Notes: generated from the letters alone by a model not told the origin. Counted from the first letter of the stretch, positions 1-12,509 are shown. The stretch: DNA of 64,000 nucleotides from Ancistrus triradiatus (GCA_025084515.1 JAJAGP010000769.1:1-64000), one strand, 5' to 3'. Numbers and translations are program-made.

Positions 1-41
1 GTGTGTGTGTGTGTGTCTGATCTCCCGCTTCTCTTCGGCAG

Positions 42-168
42 GCACATGTGCATGGTGATGCGGGGCGTGCAGAAGATGAACAGTAAGACCGTCACCAGTA
101 CCATGCTGGGGGTTTTCCGTGAGGATCCCAAAACCAGAGACGAGTTCCTGACCCTGATCCGGAGCTGA
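42..168 (+). CDS. gch1: GTP cyclohydrolase 1, terminal coding exon (partial gene)
   Basis: This exon encodes the last 41 residues of GTP cyclohydrolase I, the homodecameric cytosolic enzyme that converts GTP to 7,8-dihydroneopterin triphosphate, the first and rate-limiting step of tetrahydrobiopterin synthesis. It opens after a 'ttcggcag' acceptor, with one base completing a split codon, and reads HMCMVMRGVQKMNSKTV through to EFLTLIRS and a TGA at 166-168. This is almost identical to the vertebrate C-terminus as I know it. The Cys of HMCM aligns with human Cys212, a ligand of the catalytic zinc. All upstream exons lie outside the window. The acceptor is preceded by a (GT)8 tract at 1-16. Identity is very secure. 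Confidence 0.96.
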
Positions 169-454
169 GAGTTTCTACTTTATCACTGAAGGAGGAGAAA
201 CAGCTAAATCATCCCTCCTAGTGTTTTTAGGTGTGGGTGTGGGTGTGGGTGTGGTGGGGGGTCTCAGGTGAGGTTTACAGGTTTTATCATGGAGTTCAAT
301 TCCAGTGCAGCCATTTTATTCTTGTAAGAGTGTTTTATAAAATCTGAAGCGTCTCAATTTATCCGGTCCAAAGGCCGAGGGGCTGAGGGATGCACCCCGG
401 GGGCTCTGGCAGAAGTGGGATTCCAACGCACACCTGCTCCTTTTCAGTTAAATA

Positions 455-715
455 ACAAGTCAAGTCAAGTCAGATCTATTTATATAGCGCGTTTTACAAT
501 GGAGCATTGTCTCAAAGCAACTCCACAAGTTTATATTATCTCCTAATAACTATGCCCAGTCCCAAATTGAGCAAGCCTAGGGCGACAGTGGCAAGGAAAA
601 ACTCCCTAAGTGTTATGAGGAAGAAACCTTGGGAGGACCAAGACTCAAAAAGGGACCCAACCTCCTTGGGTGGCGTACATAATAAATCTAAGAACAAAAC
701 TAAAGTCATGGAGTC
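455..715. repeat. Dispersed fish repeat ('tatatagcgc' type)
   Basis: It begins 'caagtcaagtcagatc' and contains 'atttatatagcgcgtttt', 'gtctcaaagca', 'gcgacagtggcaagg', 'aaaaactccct' and 'gaggaagaaacc'. This series of phrases recurs throughout otophysan fish genomes as a non-coding dispersed repeat (from memory). A partial relative in the other orientation lies near 26.88-27.2 kb. The two short ORFs across it are by-products. Confidence 0.6.
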
Positions 716-1139
716 ATAGTTCAAATAAATTTGGCATTAAGTGGCCTGGATATGGTGGGGCTGGACAAAGAACCGGAACTGAAATGTTGAACACGCGGAA
801 AAGACATGAAAGAACCTTTCTGAAACACAACAGCTCAAAATAACGCATACTTTTCTTGCATAAAATTGTAAACAAAAAGAATCTTTAGTCCAATGCAATG
901 AACAGAAATTAGGAGTATGATTGCGCCCTCTGGTGTTCAACAAATGCAACTGTCTTTGTTTTCTCTCTGGGCTGAAACTGGCAGTAATATATTACGTTAC
1001 ATTTTAACATGTACTCTAGCTTTTATTTCTAGTTTTAAGACTTAGAACCATATTTGAATAGTTAAATAAAATGAAAACAAAACCCAGTCATATAATACCT
1101 AAAGAGAAAATGCTCCAAAATGCGATCTCTGAGAAACAA

Positions 1140-1275
1140 AGGTCCAGGGTTTAAAATCCCACTTCTGCCAAGCTGCCAGTTGTCCCTGAGAAAGATCCTT
1201 AACCCTGAACTGCTTGGATTGTAAGATCATATCGGTTATAAGTCAGTCTGGATAAGAGAACATGCTAAATGCTGC
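1140..1275 (+). repeat. Degenerate SINE-like tail
   Basis: The segment 'tccagggtttaaaatccca' followed by 'cttaaccctgaactgct' and 'taagtcagtctggataaga' matches the layout of the better preserved copy at 15.69-15.86 kb. That is a tRNA-derived B-box region followed by the tail typical of otophysan SINEs. The B box here is decayed. Confidence 0.45.
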
Positions 1276-1280
1276 GGATT

Positions 1281-1968
1281 CCTGGGCCCAGATACAGGAA
1301 ATTCTTAAGAATGATCTTCTTATATCAGAACAGGTGGTATTCTTAAAAATGTTTTCTTAACCTTACAATAGAATCACGCTCTTCTTAGAGTAGACGAGGT
1401 GAAATGTAAAACTTTAAACAGTTTATTTATTTCAAATAAGGATTTTTTTTTGCTGTTAGATATTTCTCACCTCTCTTTGGTTTGCTAAAGTGTTTTGAAC
1501 GCTTGAGTTGAAGTTGTTCCTCCATTTAAATAATGGAAATAACAATTCTAAACGTGTCTTGTGTAAGAAACAGAAAAGAAAACAACGATTTTCTTAAGAT
1601 GATATCTAAGAACTTAAGTCTTTTTTTCCAGAATTGCATTAAAGCCAATCTTATGAACTTCTCAGTGCTTAGGAACCTAAGAAGTTGTTTGAAGACTGAG
1701 GTTATGAGGATTATTGGTTTCTGATAGTTTAAGTTGGAGGACGCTACATGTTCTTGGTTTTAAGAACCGCTTTTACATCTGGTTACATAAAATTAAAACA
1801 AAAGCAGTCATATAACAACTAAAGAAATCCACCATCCGTGTGGCTTATGTAAGAAAACGATTGTCTTAAGATAATAGTTAAGAACTTACGTCTTTCTTCA
1901 AAATTGGACCGGAAACATTACGAACTTCTTAGTGTTTGTCTTAAGAACTTTTGTGAATCCGGACCCTG
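1281..1968. mobile_element. Inverted-repeat element (MITE-like), copy 1
   Basis: The interior is full of 'ttcttaag' and 'cttaagaac' words. The right end reads 'ttttgtgaatccggaccctgg', the inverse of the 'ccggattcacaaaag' end seen in the copies at 57.48 and 59.37 kb. The left end ('cctgggcccagatacagg') is a poor match, so this copy is decayed or rearranged. No coding capacity is visible. Confidence 0.5.
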
Positions 1969-2002
1969 GTTTCTGGTTTGGTTTAAAGACCCGAGGCTAT
2001 GA

Positions 2003-2235
2003 GGATTATTGGTCTCTGATTGGTTGGAGGACGCTACAGATTATCGGATTGTGATTGGTTTAAATTGGTAGCGGTTGTGAACTCCTGATGTCTGATTGGT
2101 TTAAGGAGGCGGGCTGCAGATCATTGTTGGTGTCTGACTGGTTTGCACGGACGTCTGTCCATTCTGATTGGTTCTGATTGGTTTAGATTGTAGATCATGT
2201 CGGTTTTTGGCCATCTGTGTGGTGATTGGTTCAAA
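2003..2235. repeat. ATTGG-rich degenerate tandem repeat
   Basis: Eight ATTGG pentamers (inverted CCAAT), most within 'ctgattggtt' or 'gtgattggtt', lie in about 230 bases. Spacing is irregular (roughly 10-45 bases) and 'gaggattattggt' recurs upstream near 1705. It looks like a decayed short tandem repeat. Confidence 0.55.
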
Positions 2236-2733
2236 CTGACTTTGTGTTTGATCGTAATGAACCTCCGTGTTACGTTCGGTCATCGTGTCGCGTGTACGAG
2301 TCGGTCAGGACTGTAGGAGCCCTGTGGCGTGCCGTGTGTAATACTGTTACTCTGAGCTTTCTACGTGTGGTAAACGGGGCCAGAAGAAAAGCTTCATAAC
2401 AGAAGCACCTACGGGCACGTTCCTAAGCGGGTCTTGTTTACACGGCCTTGTTTGGGCTGAGAGAGAGAGAGCAGATATTTATATAGCTATAAAAAGAGGC
2501 AAAGAGGCCTGCGGTTACACAATGTTTTTTCCTTTTAAAATGTTTTTTGATTATTTAAATGTCAACGTTTAGAAAAAAAAACGGTTCGGACGTCACTTGA
2601 ACTATTTGTGTGTTCGGATGTGACCAAACCGTGGATGTTTGTTCACGTGGCCTTCTTCGGCGGGACCGGCCGAGTCCTGCACACACTTCATGGTGGTAGT
2701 AACTCGTGATCGGGTGTTTTAAGTTAATACGGA

Positions 2734-2739
2734 AATAAA
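2734..2739 (+). promoter_or_regulatory. Poly(A) signal, probably gch1
   Basis: AATAAA inside 'ggaaataaacggtg', followed within 40 bases by a T/G-rich stretch ('tgttttaaaaaccttgtc'). It is the clearest plus-strand signal downstream of the gch1 stop. Confidence 0.55.
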
Positions 2740-3184
2740 CGGTGTTTTAAAAACCTTGTCGAATTTTTCATTCATTGATTAAAGGGAGGGTTTGTTCCAG
2801 CCTACAGGTGGCGGTGAGGAGGAGAAACCAAGATTGATCCTACGTTCATACTCAACTAATTGTATGGCGTCGTGATAACTCCATGCATTTCAGAAAGCAC
2901 AACGTGACGTGACTGGGGGGGCTAAAACTTTTGCTGAAGGTTGTGTCTCTGTGGCCCTTCCCTTCCTTTCCTTACCTGTAGATCGGTAAGAAGACCCAGA
3001 ACTCGCGCGTGGCTTTGGCAGGTTGGCTGAAGCTGCCCATTTCTTTTGGTCTTGCCCAGGCCCTCACAGGTCAGGCTTCCTTCCCTCAGGGGATTGGTTC
3101 CGATTGCTTTCCGATCGTTCTCCTCTCCCAGGCGCTCCCTGTGGTTAAAGTAACGTGACGTTCTCCTTTTTCCAAAAGTTACTT

Positions 3185-3190
3185 TTTAAT
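3185..3190 (-). promoter_or_regulatory. Possible samd4a poly(A) signal (ATTAAA)
   Basis: TTTAAT on the plus strand reads ATTAAA on the gene strand. It is the last common variant signal before the gap separating the samd4a and gch1 3' ends. Confidence 0.3.
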
Positions 3191-3308
3191 ACTTTTTTTG
3201 TCTGTGGTTATTACAAAGATGTTAAGCATTGAACACAGACGACATTCTACCAACACGTACAAAAAATTCTTTTGCATACACGACACACAGCGTTCACACT
3301 CAACATGA

Positions 3309-3332
3309 ACACACACACACACACACACACAC
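3309..3332. repeat. (AC)12 microsatellite
   Basis: Uninterrupted AC run; a second (CA)12 run lies at 3551-3574. Confidence 0.95.
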
Positions 3333-3550
3333 GGACAAATCCGGCCGCTGCAGGAAATCCTGCAGAAATCCGTATCTCCCTTCTTATAAGACGAAATCTC
3401 AGCAATCTCTAATAGCAGACCGAGGCTCTGCAGAATCAAGTATTGAACCGAATCACGTCTCCGGTAACGTAACCGGCTTCTCGGAGGAGGAGAAGGAATG
3501 GAAAACGTACATGTACAAAATTAGACATTCCATTGGACATGCTCCCGAAA

Positions 3551-3574
3551 CACACACACACACACACACACACA
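3551..3574. repeat. (CA)12 microsatellite
   Basis: Uninterrupted CA run in the presumed samd4a 3'UTR. Confidence 0.95.
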
Positions 3575-5590
3575 TGTGATTGTTGTACAGACGGTACAGA
3601 TCATAACTTCATATCAGCATTGAGAGTACCTACGGAGTACTGAAGGTTTGACGCGAGACGAGGCCGCGCTGCCACCGTTCTGACCGTCAATGCTTCCAGC
3701 TTTGCTATTAACCACAAAAATATAAGTCCATATAAAATCCTTTACATTTTGGCTAAATATCCAAAGTCCACAGACGAAAAGGAAAAACAAACAAAAAAAA
3801 GAAAAGGCACTGCCATTTGTTATTCTAAATACGACTTCCCAGCCTCACATGCATGTCTAAAATATAAATTACTTTTTTTTTTGTTGTGACGCGTTTTCCT
3901 CTTTTTTCTTTAAACGTACTTGTAAAATATAGATGTATATAATATATATGTAAAGCCTGCAGTCAATACAGGACATCGGCTCTTGAGGATAAGTTCGAAT
4001 TAAAGGACACAGTAAAGCGGTATAGCATACAGTATAGATGCAGGACTGTTTTTTTTCCTCCGTTATAAAAAAATAATAATGCGATATGACTAATGCACAG
4101 AGCCAGTATAAAAACTGTACATCAAACACTTTGGAATATGAAAGTACGTTTTAGGCCCTGCTGCAGCATCGTAATCTGACCTTTTGGTTGTAGCCGTGTG
4201 CAGTGTCGGAGAAACTCGAGAAATCAGTACAGAAGCGTGTCGCGTAAAACCGATTTCACATTCGTTCTCTATACACCTGATACTGTCGTTGCGTTCTTTG
4301 AACACCAGAGGGCGATGTAGGAATCATATGCAGCATATCTTTCTCATTATGCTGTAATGGGCTCAGTATGGAAACTGAAGAGATGTGGGATGTTTAAAGA
4401 TATTTCCATAGCAATTTTTACACACAATTGGTACAAAAAAGTGTTGTTGTTTTTTAACTGGGTGCCATAGGGTCTCATTTTCAATTTAAGACTGCACTTA
4501 GTTATTTATATTTCTCGTTATTATAATCTCTTCACTGCAGGAGACTAAAGTTTTTTTGTTTAAAGACTAAAACAATATAATGTTTTGCATTGTTTACACT
4601 TCAGAAGAAGAGACGCCTTTTAATCAAACTGGCCACCCCCAAGAGTCGCCATAAGCTTTCCGAACTCGTTCGTTGCGTCCTCGGACTGAGGTCACGCCAC
4701 GTCCTGTCAGATACGCTTCTGAAAGCCGCAGCTTTAAAATCCTTGTCGTCCAATTTAGGTGTTCGAGTTTAATATAATAGGTTATTATGATTATTTTGCT
4801 GATTTTATTGTTTAATTTCATCCTAGCCAGGTTTCTTAAAGCTAGTAACGTAACGTGAGCTGCTTTCATGCATTAACGTACACAAAAGAGCGTCGAATTC
4901 AGGAAAAACAGTTGGATAAAAGAAGAAGGAAGAATGGTTCTGTTTTTGGACTGGTGAGATCTGATTTGCATTCACAAGCCTAAGTGTTGTTGTAAAGTCG
5001 TCCACGATACGTCGGAAATTGAGCTCTAGAGTAACGCAGGTGTTGACTTTGACCATCGGGTCATTATCACAGAATATAGTGGACGTGAATGAGATCGAGA
5101 TCTGTATTATCGACATTAAAGCTTCTCAGACTATATACAGTACTCGGAAATATTTGGACAAAGTTACGTTTATATTCCTCCCGGACGATACTCGCTGCTT
5201 CTCCCACACTGCACATCACGACCCGGCTCCTAGCTATCGATCGGGATCCCAGAGCGAGCATTTACACGAAAAAAACCCAGCAAAAGAAAGAAACAAAAAT
5301 GACTATAAAATAACGTCTGAGATAAAGACAAAAATCATAAAACAACAAAAGGGAATAACTTGATATGAGATGTACTTATGGTTACCAGCCATAGCGAGTT
5401 AATACATACGGTATCTTAAATAATACATCTAATGAATACAATAACCTCTGCGACAACAATGAGAACGAATAAAAAAACAAAAAAAACACAGAATAAATAA
5501 ATCGAATCTGCTAATAGGATTCGTTCAAATGGCAGTGTCGAGTGGCTATACTTTACACCACGTGTACAGAAACGCACCACTCAGGTGACA

Positions 5591-5631
5591 CCCACACACA
5601 CACACACACCCACACACACACACACACACAC
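5591..5631. repeat. Interrupted (CA)n microsatellite
   Basis: About twenty CA units with one 'ccc' interruption. Confidence 0.95.
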
Positions 5632-5786
5632 GGCCTGGCGGCTTCTTAAAAAACATGCTCTATAAAAAAAGAAAGAAAAACAAATAGAGAGCTTAACTTT
5701 CCGTTAAAAGCGAAATCAAACGCAGGAAAAAAGCCGACTAGTTCAGATCTGTCACAAACGAGAGTCCGAGGCAGCTTTATAATCGC

Positions 5787-5825
5787 GCGTGTGTGTGTGT
5801 GTGTGTGAGTGTGTGTGTGTGTGTG
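5787..5825. repeat. Interrupted (GT)n microsatellite
   Basis: About nineteen GT units with one 'gagt' interruption. It lies about 155 bases from the CA tract at 5591 and in opposite sense, so a transcript through both could fold into a hairpin. Confidence 0.95.
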
Positions 5826-6328
5826 AGTAAGGCAGTGATAGTTCACGCTCCATCCCGGTAATTTCAACTCAGACCAGAGTTTCATTCTTAGGGATCGTAG
5901 AAAAGCGTCTCACTTTCAAGTAGAACAAACGAGGACGTTAGTCGGGCGTGGCCGTTCCTCAAAGACAACGTTTTAGACGAGAAAGAAAAAGATCGGACGC
6001 CAGATGCCAGCCTGGGGGATCGGACTAGATCGGTAGAACTGTTTTGTTCGTTGTTTTTGCTGCAAGCTATTTAAAAAAACATCTGAAAAAACTTTAAACA
6101 GTTAAACAATCAAAGGTTTTCAACAACTATTAACTTTATATGAACTTTTTTCTCGTGTCACATTTTTGCCTTTGTATAGCGATTTTTACTACGAATTTCT
6201 GTCCGAAAACTTTACTTTCGGACAAAGACGACAATTTCTGTCCGTCAGAGGGATAACATCGGCCGGGCCAGAGTATGGCGTTTAAGAGTCTGGCTTCTCC
6301 CTGAGCGCTACAGAAAAGGGTTTAAATT

Positions 6329-6465
6329 GGGGCTGGACGATATGGTCCAAATATTGTCATGATACTAAGAGACACTGTAGCGATACCCGATATTTATCAC
6401 GGTACCATGTTCTGTAAGCGCTGGCGATATCCTCGTTGTGCTCAGAAATGCATCGCCCAGCTCTA
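6329..6465. repeat. Dispersed 'gctggacgatatgg' repeat
   Basis: 'ggggctggacgatatgg', 'gcgataccc' and 'gcatcgcccagctct' form a short element with related inverted ends. Relatives lie at 12510-12600 and 37455-37560 ('ttgcccagcccta'). This is a common fish interspersed repeat type. The class is not certain. Confidence 0.5.
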
Positions 6466-7910
6466 ATTTAAACACCATTCATGACGTGATTTGGAAATGA
6501 GGGACAGGTAAGAGGAACAAATCCTCCTGCTATGGTACAGGCCTGGGTTATCGGAACGTGCAAGAATGTTGTATACGTTAAAAAAGCACGGCTCAAACAC
6601 ACGACCGCGACTATGTGTCTACTGCACCCTAGCCGGGTGAAGGGAAATGGTTTCTACTTGGAAACTACATCTCCCACCATGCAGTTCGATGATTAAGATG
6701 ATTATGGCATAATCTTTGTACGACCGTTCCGCTTCTAGATTTTCGTCGAAAGTCTACGAAGAAGCTCAATTCTGATCACGTCGTGGATTTTCGGAAACAG
6801 ACCAACGTGAGGTTCAAGGAACGGCCGCGGTATCGAAGCGCTTTGGACTATTTCCGCTGTGAGCGCTAGTGTCTTTGGGCGTGGTCTAGCTCGAGAGGTG
6901 CGTACATTTCATAAAAGCGTAGACGCGCTCCGGGATCGGGACGTACGCTTCAGCATGATTCTCTCTATTGCACGTTGGATTTTGGAAAAGAAAAAAAAAA
7001 CTCCAGCGGCTTCAGATTCAAACCGAGGAGAACGAAGTCAAAGCGAAGAGCCTCGCTGAAAAGCGTCAGACTTACGACTGACAAGGCACGTAGAAAGACT
7101 GAGCGCTTCGTTAGCACGCCGCTCGTTACTATTTAGTTTGTAACAGAATGTCGGTCGTCACAGAGAGCTTTACGTTTGACGCTTGCGATCCGAAGCACCG
7201 AAGCGCGCTCTGTTTTGCCGACGAAACTGAAGCTGAACAAAAACAAAGTGACAGAAATCAACTGGTGAGCTGACTTGACATTACAGCTTTTGGCCACCAG
7301 GTGGAGCCACACTCGCACAAATCCGCTTTCACCTACCAAACCTTTATCTGCTCACTTCCAATGCTACCTTCTCTCGACCTGCCTCGTACCTTCGCCCAAA
7401 ACATTCCCACGTTCATTTATCCCTCTTTCTACCTCACGTCCTCTTAACCTACATCACTTCCTGTTCCCTTCTCCTGCCGTGTCGCTCTTTCCTTCCTCCA
7501 GCGGAGAGAAAAGACGTAAACAATCGAGGCGTAAACTGCGTGTGTGTGGGTTTTTTTTTTGTTTTTTTGGTAAACAAGCTCCCGGATCACCATTCGTCTT
7601 TCTCTCTTCGTCGGCTCCTCAAACCTTTCACATTCGGCCGTCTCTTCTCCCGTCGGGCGGCGCAGACGTCCTGACTTACGTACTTCCCCTCGTCTTCCAT
7701 TCGGTTATTTTTTTAAAACGTCTCCCAAAAACAGATCATGCCTAATGTTAGAGTAGTCGTGGTGATGAGAGCTGCGCTGCTTCGTTTCCCCGCCGGCTGT
7801 CCCCTCCGTGTCCGTTAGATGAGCGAGTGGGCGGAGTTTAAGGACAGAAAGGGGTGGCGCCCTCTTAGATGACGTCCCGTCTCCCCGGTGAGCGGTCGGC
7901 TCCGCCTCGC

Positions 7911-7939
7911 TCAGATAGTGGACGTCCGATCGACGCCGT
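7911..7939 (-). CDS. samd4a: Protein Smaug homolog 1, terminal coding exon
   Basis: After a minus-strand acceptor 'ctttctgttcttag' the exon gives AC GGC GTC GAT CGG ACG TCC ACT ATC TGA. This completes a split Asp codon and encodes GVDRTSTI plus stop, the exact conserved C-terminus of vertebrate SAMD4A. The upstream exon must end in phase 1 with a G. The exon at 14992-15118 does end that way, but the conserved stretch that normally lies between them was not found (see findings). The 3'UTR follows directly. Confidence 0.9.
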
Positions 7940-8134
7940 CTAAGAACAGAAAGCAGAGTGGTCAGCGAAAAGCAGATGAACGTTACTCCGGTAATGTTTT
8001 ACGCACAATAAGCTGCGTATTTGATGCGATGCGCTCTGCTAACGATTCAATTTTCTGACCGATAAAAGACGTTCCTTTTATTCATTTCTGAAGCATGAAC
8101 GATGCAAAACATTTTCTTGCAGATGAATGCAGTC

Positions 8135-8245
8135 CCATGTAGTGGTGTCACGATACTGAGGATTCCAGCTTCGATACGATACATATGATACTTTAAAATT
8201 GTAATTCGATACTGTTTTCGATACCATAGTCCGACATTTTTAGAT
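8135..8245. repeat. Dispersed 'ggtgtcacgatactgagg' repeat
   Basis: 'gtggtgtcacgatactgagg' followed by repeated 'cgatac' words is a phrase I know as widespread non-coding repeat in fish genomes. No ends could be defined. Confidence 0.4.
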
Positions 8246-10439
8246 AAACATATCGAATATACTAAAATACGTAACTTCTTTGCTGGGATTCCCGTCACAA
8301 ACTCTGCTACTTTAAAGATTTCCGCACCATAAAAGCCTTAAATTATAGTTAAATTATAAAGCAACATTTCCACAAGTATGAACCGAAGAAAATAATCCAA
8401 ATCCATACCTGACGCACGCAACTGCAACTGTCCCTGGTTGAAATCGGACACGAGCACGTTTACTTGATGAGCGTAAGCACTTTTCACGCCGAGTACGATT
8501 TTATCGCAGTGCGACCTTCCCTTTGTTTTTGTCTAAACGCTTTTGTCTGTAAACTCCCCGCTTTCTCTTTATAACTTCTTCTCTTAATATGTAGATATTC
8601 TTCTCTTAATATAAGATTTCTCTGTGCCTTTTTCGCATCGTCAACAAAAACAAGACACGAATGCAGATGAGCGGAGGAATTTTTATAGTTTCTGTTTTTC
8701 TTAGCTAAATAATCAGACGCTTCCATCCAGTCCCTGTGAGCTTTATCTCCATCATCCTCCAGCCTTTCAGTTCTGTCCCACCAGATCTTTATTTAATATC
8801 CATCTTTTTAGAGGCAGCCTGTTGCTCATCCTATAAGCTCTTGAGCTGTTCTGCCCGGCGACCTACCGAGCCTCGAATTTGGTCGGCCCTGATTTAAATT
8901 AGAACAGGCTGCGATTACATTTTACGCAGCGTGTCCGGTCCCGTCCCCTTCAGACTCGGTGTGAAAGGACCCCGCTTACTATGCTCGTGTTCTTTTTCTT
9001 AAACCTACCTGCGTCTTTTTCGTCCATGAAAAAACCGGACTATTGACCTGAAGTCAATTTTTTAAGGCCGAGGCCAAGGAACCGGGTGCCAGTCGGATCC
9101 GTTTGAAGCTATGTGGCAGTGGACACACAGCGGGCTCTGTGGGCACGCCGGGGCATTCCTTCCCTGAGCTCACCCTCAGTTCCTCTCCTCGGCGCTCCTC
9201 GTCTCAACAAAGCCCGCTTGTCCGGCCACTGAGGGTCTCTGTCTGAGCTCCGGCTCCGAGAAAACACACACACGCCCTTTTCATGAAGGAAAACTCGGCT
9301 CCGCATGGGAACAGTGCCCCCCCCAAACCTCCCCGCACCTCTGTCGTCCCGGCCGAGCGCTAAGTCACACCCAGGGCAGGCAGCGGGGTTTATTCGCCGC
9401 TCGGTGGACGGATCCGCTCCGTTTTGTTGCGGCTGCCCACTTCGGCTCGGATTACGCCGGCCCCGGGTTCCCGCCAGACGGAAAAGTACGTTCTCGCTCC
9501 TTCCAAAAATGGCAGTGTAATTTTCCTCTCTGCTCGGGGGCCCTGCGGTGGAAGCGCGGCGGCCGTGTTTGGCCTAATTAAGGACGATGCCAGTTCACAC
9601 ATTCTGCTGACAAAGAGGGCTTTCTGCAGCTTTTTTTTTTACAGCATAACGAGTCAGTATTCCACGCTGCCTCGCCTCGCGTTTGTTTCACCTCGCATTC
9701 CAAATGCGGAGCGCGGGATCGCCCCCCGTCCCTGTTTCCGCCGCCTTCCTTCCTTCCGCCGCTTAAAGGAACGGTTCAGTCAGAGTTTAAAACAACTTGG
9801 GGATCAAACAAGCTTTACCTTCTAGCGCGTGTTCGTCATACTCAGCATAGGGCAAGAGACTCCAGACGGTTGTGATTGTCCTGCTCGTTCGCGGAACCTG
9901 CAAATCTGCAACTGCAAAACGTACACAAATCAAAACAAACCACATCATACACAAATAAAAGGAAACCGCGCTCCACCAACATCATCTTTAACAAGGCTTT
10001 TTGGGGTGATGAAACCGCTCAGAAATGCCCCTGCATGCCGGGCCCGTCTGTGTTTGTTTTGCAGTTACGCAGGGTGAACCTCTGAACCCACCCCGCGAAG
10101 GCACCCCGTTTCCTGGAGAAAGGGCTCTTCTAAACATTTTTCAGACGATAACCAAACGATCAACCTGCCGTTATCACTGTTTTTGCCGGTACTTTAATTA
10201 ATCCTTTCGTCCTATAAAATCACGGAAGCGCTCAGATCAGGCGCCACTACGGTTTTTTGTTAAAGCCCTCCTCATATTCATTTTTTTCTACTTGGCAACC
10301 GCCAATAAATCCACAAATCTGAAACGTAAACTTCAATGCTGCATATTAAATATTCAAATGATCATGGTCGGCGTGAATCGGCATTTCGGGTCTCCACAAA
10401 AGTGTTCGATAGCTTGAATTCCTGGGCCGATTTTAATTC

Positions 10440-11560
10440 CGGGGTTGCAAAATGCTACTGTCAAGGAAAAAGACAATAATAATGCACAGTCCTTTAGAAT
10501 AAGCAGACTGGCAACCGTGTGTTGGCCGAGAGAACCATTTGCATTTGTTTTCTCACTTTACTTATTAGCAGCTATGTCCACTTGCGTAAGTGAAATTTTT
10601 GTTTCTATTTTTCAAAAGGATTTTTAAAAATTACATTAATAAAAAACACATCAAACTTTGTTTTATTTTCCATTTTTTAAAAGGGATGTATATTTTTTTA
10701 TTTTAAAGTGAAGTTAAAGTATTTAATAAAATAAAATAAAATGTTTTTCTTTCCATTTTTTAAAAGGATTTTTTAAAAATTATATTAATAAAAACCACAT
10801 TAACCTTTGTTTTATTTTCCATTTTTTAAAAATAAATAAATATATATATTTATTTTTATTTTTTTAAGTGAAGTTAAAAAAAATTAAATAAAAAATTTAA
10901 TATTTTTTCTTTCCATTTTTTAAAAGGATTTTTTATATCTTTCAAAGCAATGTTAAAACATTTTTTATTAATTAAAAACTGTTGAACTTTCTGTTTAAAA
11001 GAAAAAAAACAACAACATTTTCTTCATTCTCTCCCACGAAGAGCTGCAATCGGTGGGTGGAGCCTTATTTCAGCCACACCCCTGTATCTTATGGCCACTT
11101 GGTGAGAGTAGACTTTTTCTAAAAATGGTCACAAACACACAGAACTGTTTCATTAAATGTCATGTTTTTGAGCGGCTAAAGCTTTTTGATTTTAAAACCA
11201 GTAATAACATAAAGCCAGGTCTTTAGACAATGTGGATCTGGCAACCGTATTTGGCTGAGAGAACAATCAGAAAGAAAGTCATTTGATTAGTGTTTTTGTA
11301 CTTGTGGTCTCACGTTTGGCATTTAGTGCAATTTTGGCGAACGAATAGGATATTTGTTTATCTATTTAAAAAGCAAAGTTAAAATTATATTCAGGTCCGT
11401 GCGGACCTTATTTTTCAGCCAACAGTGGAGAGTATCTTTTTTAAAACGGTCACAACACACAACTGTTTTCCCATTAATGTCATTTTTTTTGTGCAGCTAA
11501 AGCTTTGATTTTAAACCATAATAAGGTCTGTGACTAATGGATCTGGCAACCGTGTTTGGC
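10440..11560. repeat. AT-rich tandem and long-period repeat block
   Basis: Three imperfect copies of a ~120-base unit built on 'ttccattttttaaaagga' and 'aaagtgaagttaaa' fill 10600-10980. A longer unit carrying 'tctggcaaccgtgtttggctg' and 'gtcacaa...acacagaactgttt' words recurs near 10500, 11230 and 11540. Related sequence reappears at 15560-16260. Confidence 0.65.
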
Positions 11561-12252
11561 TGAGAGTTATTCTTTTCTCAGTTTTCTCTGATCAGTTTGC
11601 TGTACAGGTCGTTGATTTTTTAATGAGTGCGCAAAACATCCGGACGCTGCTGAAAGGCGAAAGCCCGGTCAGGATCAAGGAGAGCCTTATGGCAGTTTTC
11701 CGAACGCCACATTCAGCTGCAGCTCTAGCACCTGTATATTTGTTGCGTTTTTGTAACCAACCGGCGAGCTGATCGCGATATGCTGCGTCGTTATAAGTCG
11801 TGAGCGATTATCCATACAGACCGTAATGCCGCTCGAGTCTCGGCTGTGTTGGTGTTTAAACGTCCGGGGGGCCTTTAGCTGAATCAAGCATCTCCATCGC
11901 CTCCCGAAATCCTCATGGAACACGGAGTGGAGTCTGGCACTCGCCGGACAGCATAACGCTACACGGGCTTTTTTAGGTGCGATCCTCTGGGCGTGTCACA
12001 CGCCCTCAGAGCCCGGCCTGCTGTTTTATCCTCAGTCCCATCATATCTGAAGCATCTAAACCCTAAACTCGGAGAGAGGGAACGAGTGAGAGGGAAAGGG
12101 TTTGGGGCCCGGAGGTCACCAAGGAGAAGACTAAGAAATGAGGAGAAGAAAAAGAAAGTGAAAAAATGAGACGAAAGGACGGCGAGAGCGTGAGAGTCTG
12201 GGCTTACAAAGGAGCATTGTACGAGCTGCTCTCTTCCTTCACATTCTTCATC

Positions 12253-12254
<2 letters not shown>

Positions 12255-12294
<40 letters not shown>
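12255..12294. repeat. (AC)20 microsatellite
   Basis: Uninterrupted AC run in a samd4a intron. Confidence 0.95.
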
Positions 12295-12296
<2 letters not shown>

Positions 12297-12509
12297 CTGT
12301 AACCTTTGCTTTTCAGTGTGTAAAAAAATATTACACCTGTAACTCTCTGACGTCTAAAGGAGGCTCTTTTTGCATGTTTTAGCTCCTGACTCAGTTTAGT
12401 TTTTAGCACTTCGTCCGAGGTCTTAATAATGATTATAAACTATAACAAATAAAAATAAAAATCTGTCTTATAGCCCTGTAAACAGCCGGTCAAACTTAAA
12501 AAGGTTCAG

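Larger units (their letters stand above)
169..2760 (+). other. gch1: gch1 3' untranslated region
   Basis: No open frame continues after the gch1 stop. The stretch is AT-rich and holds a dispersed repeat (455-715), a degenerate SINE-like piece (1140-1275), an inverted-repeat element (1281-1968) and a cluster of ATTGG pentamers (2003-2232). It ends near a canonical AATAAA at 2734. Whether the mature transcript really spans all of it, or uses an earlier signal, cannot be decided from sequence alone. Confidence 0.55.
3171..7910 (-). other. samd4a: samd4a 3' untranslated region
   Basis: No coding exon can be recognised between the samd4a stop at 7911 and the convergent gch1 transcript. The block holds AC/GT microsatellites (3309, 3551, 5591, 5787), A/T-rich patches and one dispersed repeat (6329). 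A minus-strand ATTAAA (revcomp at 3185-3190) is a plausible terminal poly(A) signal. A 3'UTR of several kb is usual for vertebrate SAMD4A, but the exact end is inferred. Confidence 0.45.

Noticed and set aside
9109..9825. GC-rich ORF cluster considered as the missing samd4a exon or a separate gene
   Set aside because: No match to the expected conserved residues in any frame, and no convincing splice sites. Left as an unexplained GC-rich intronic patch.
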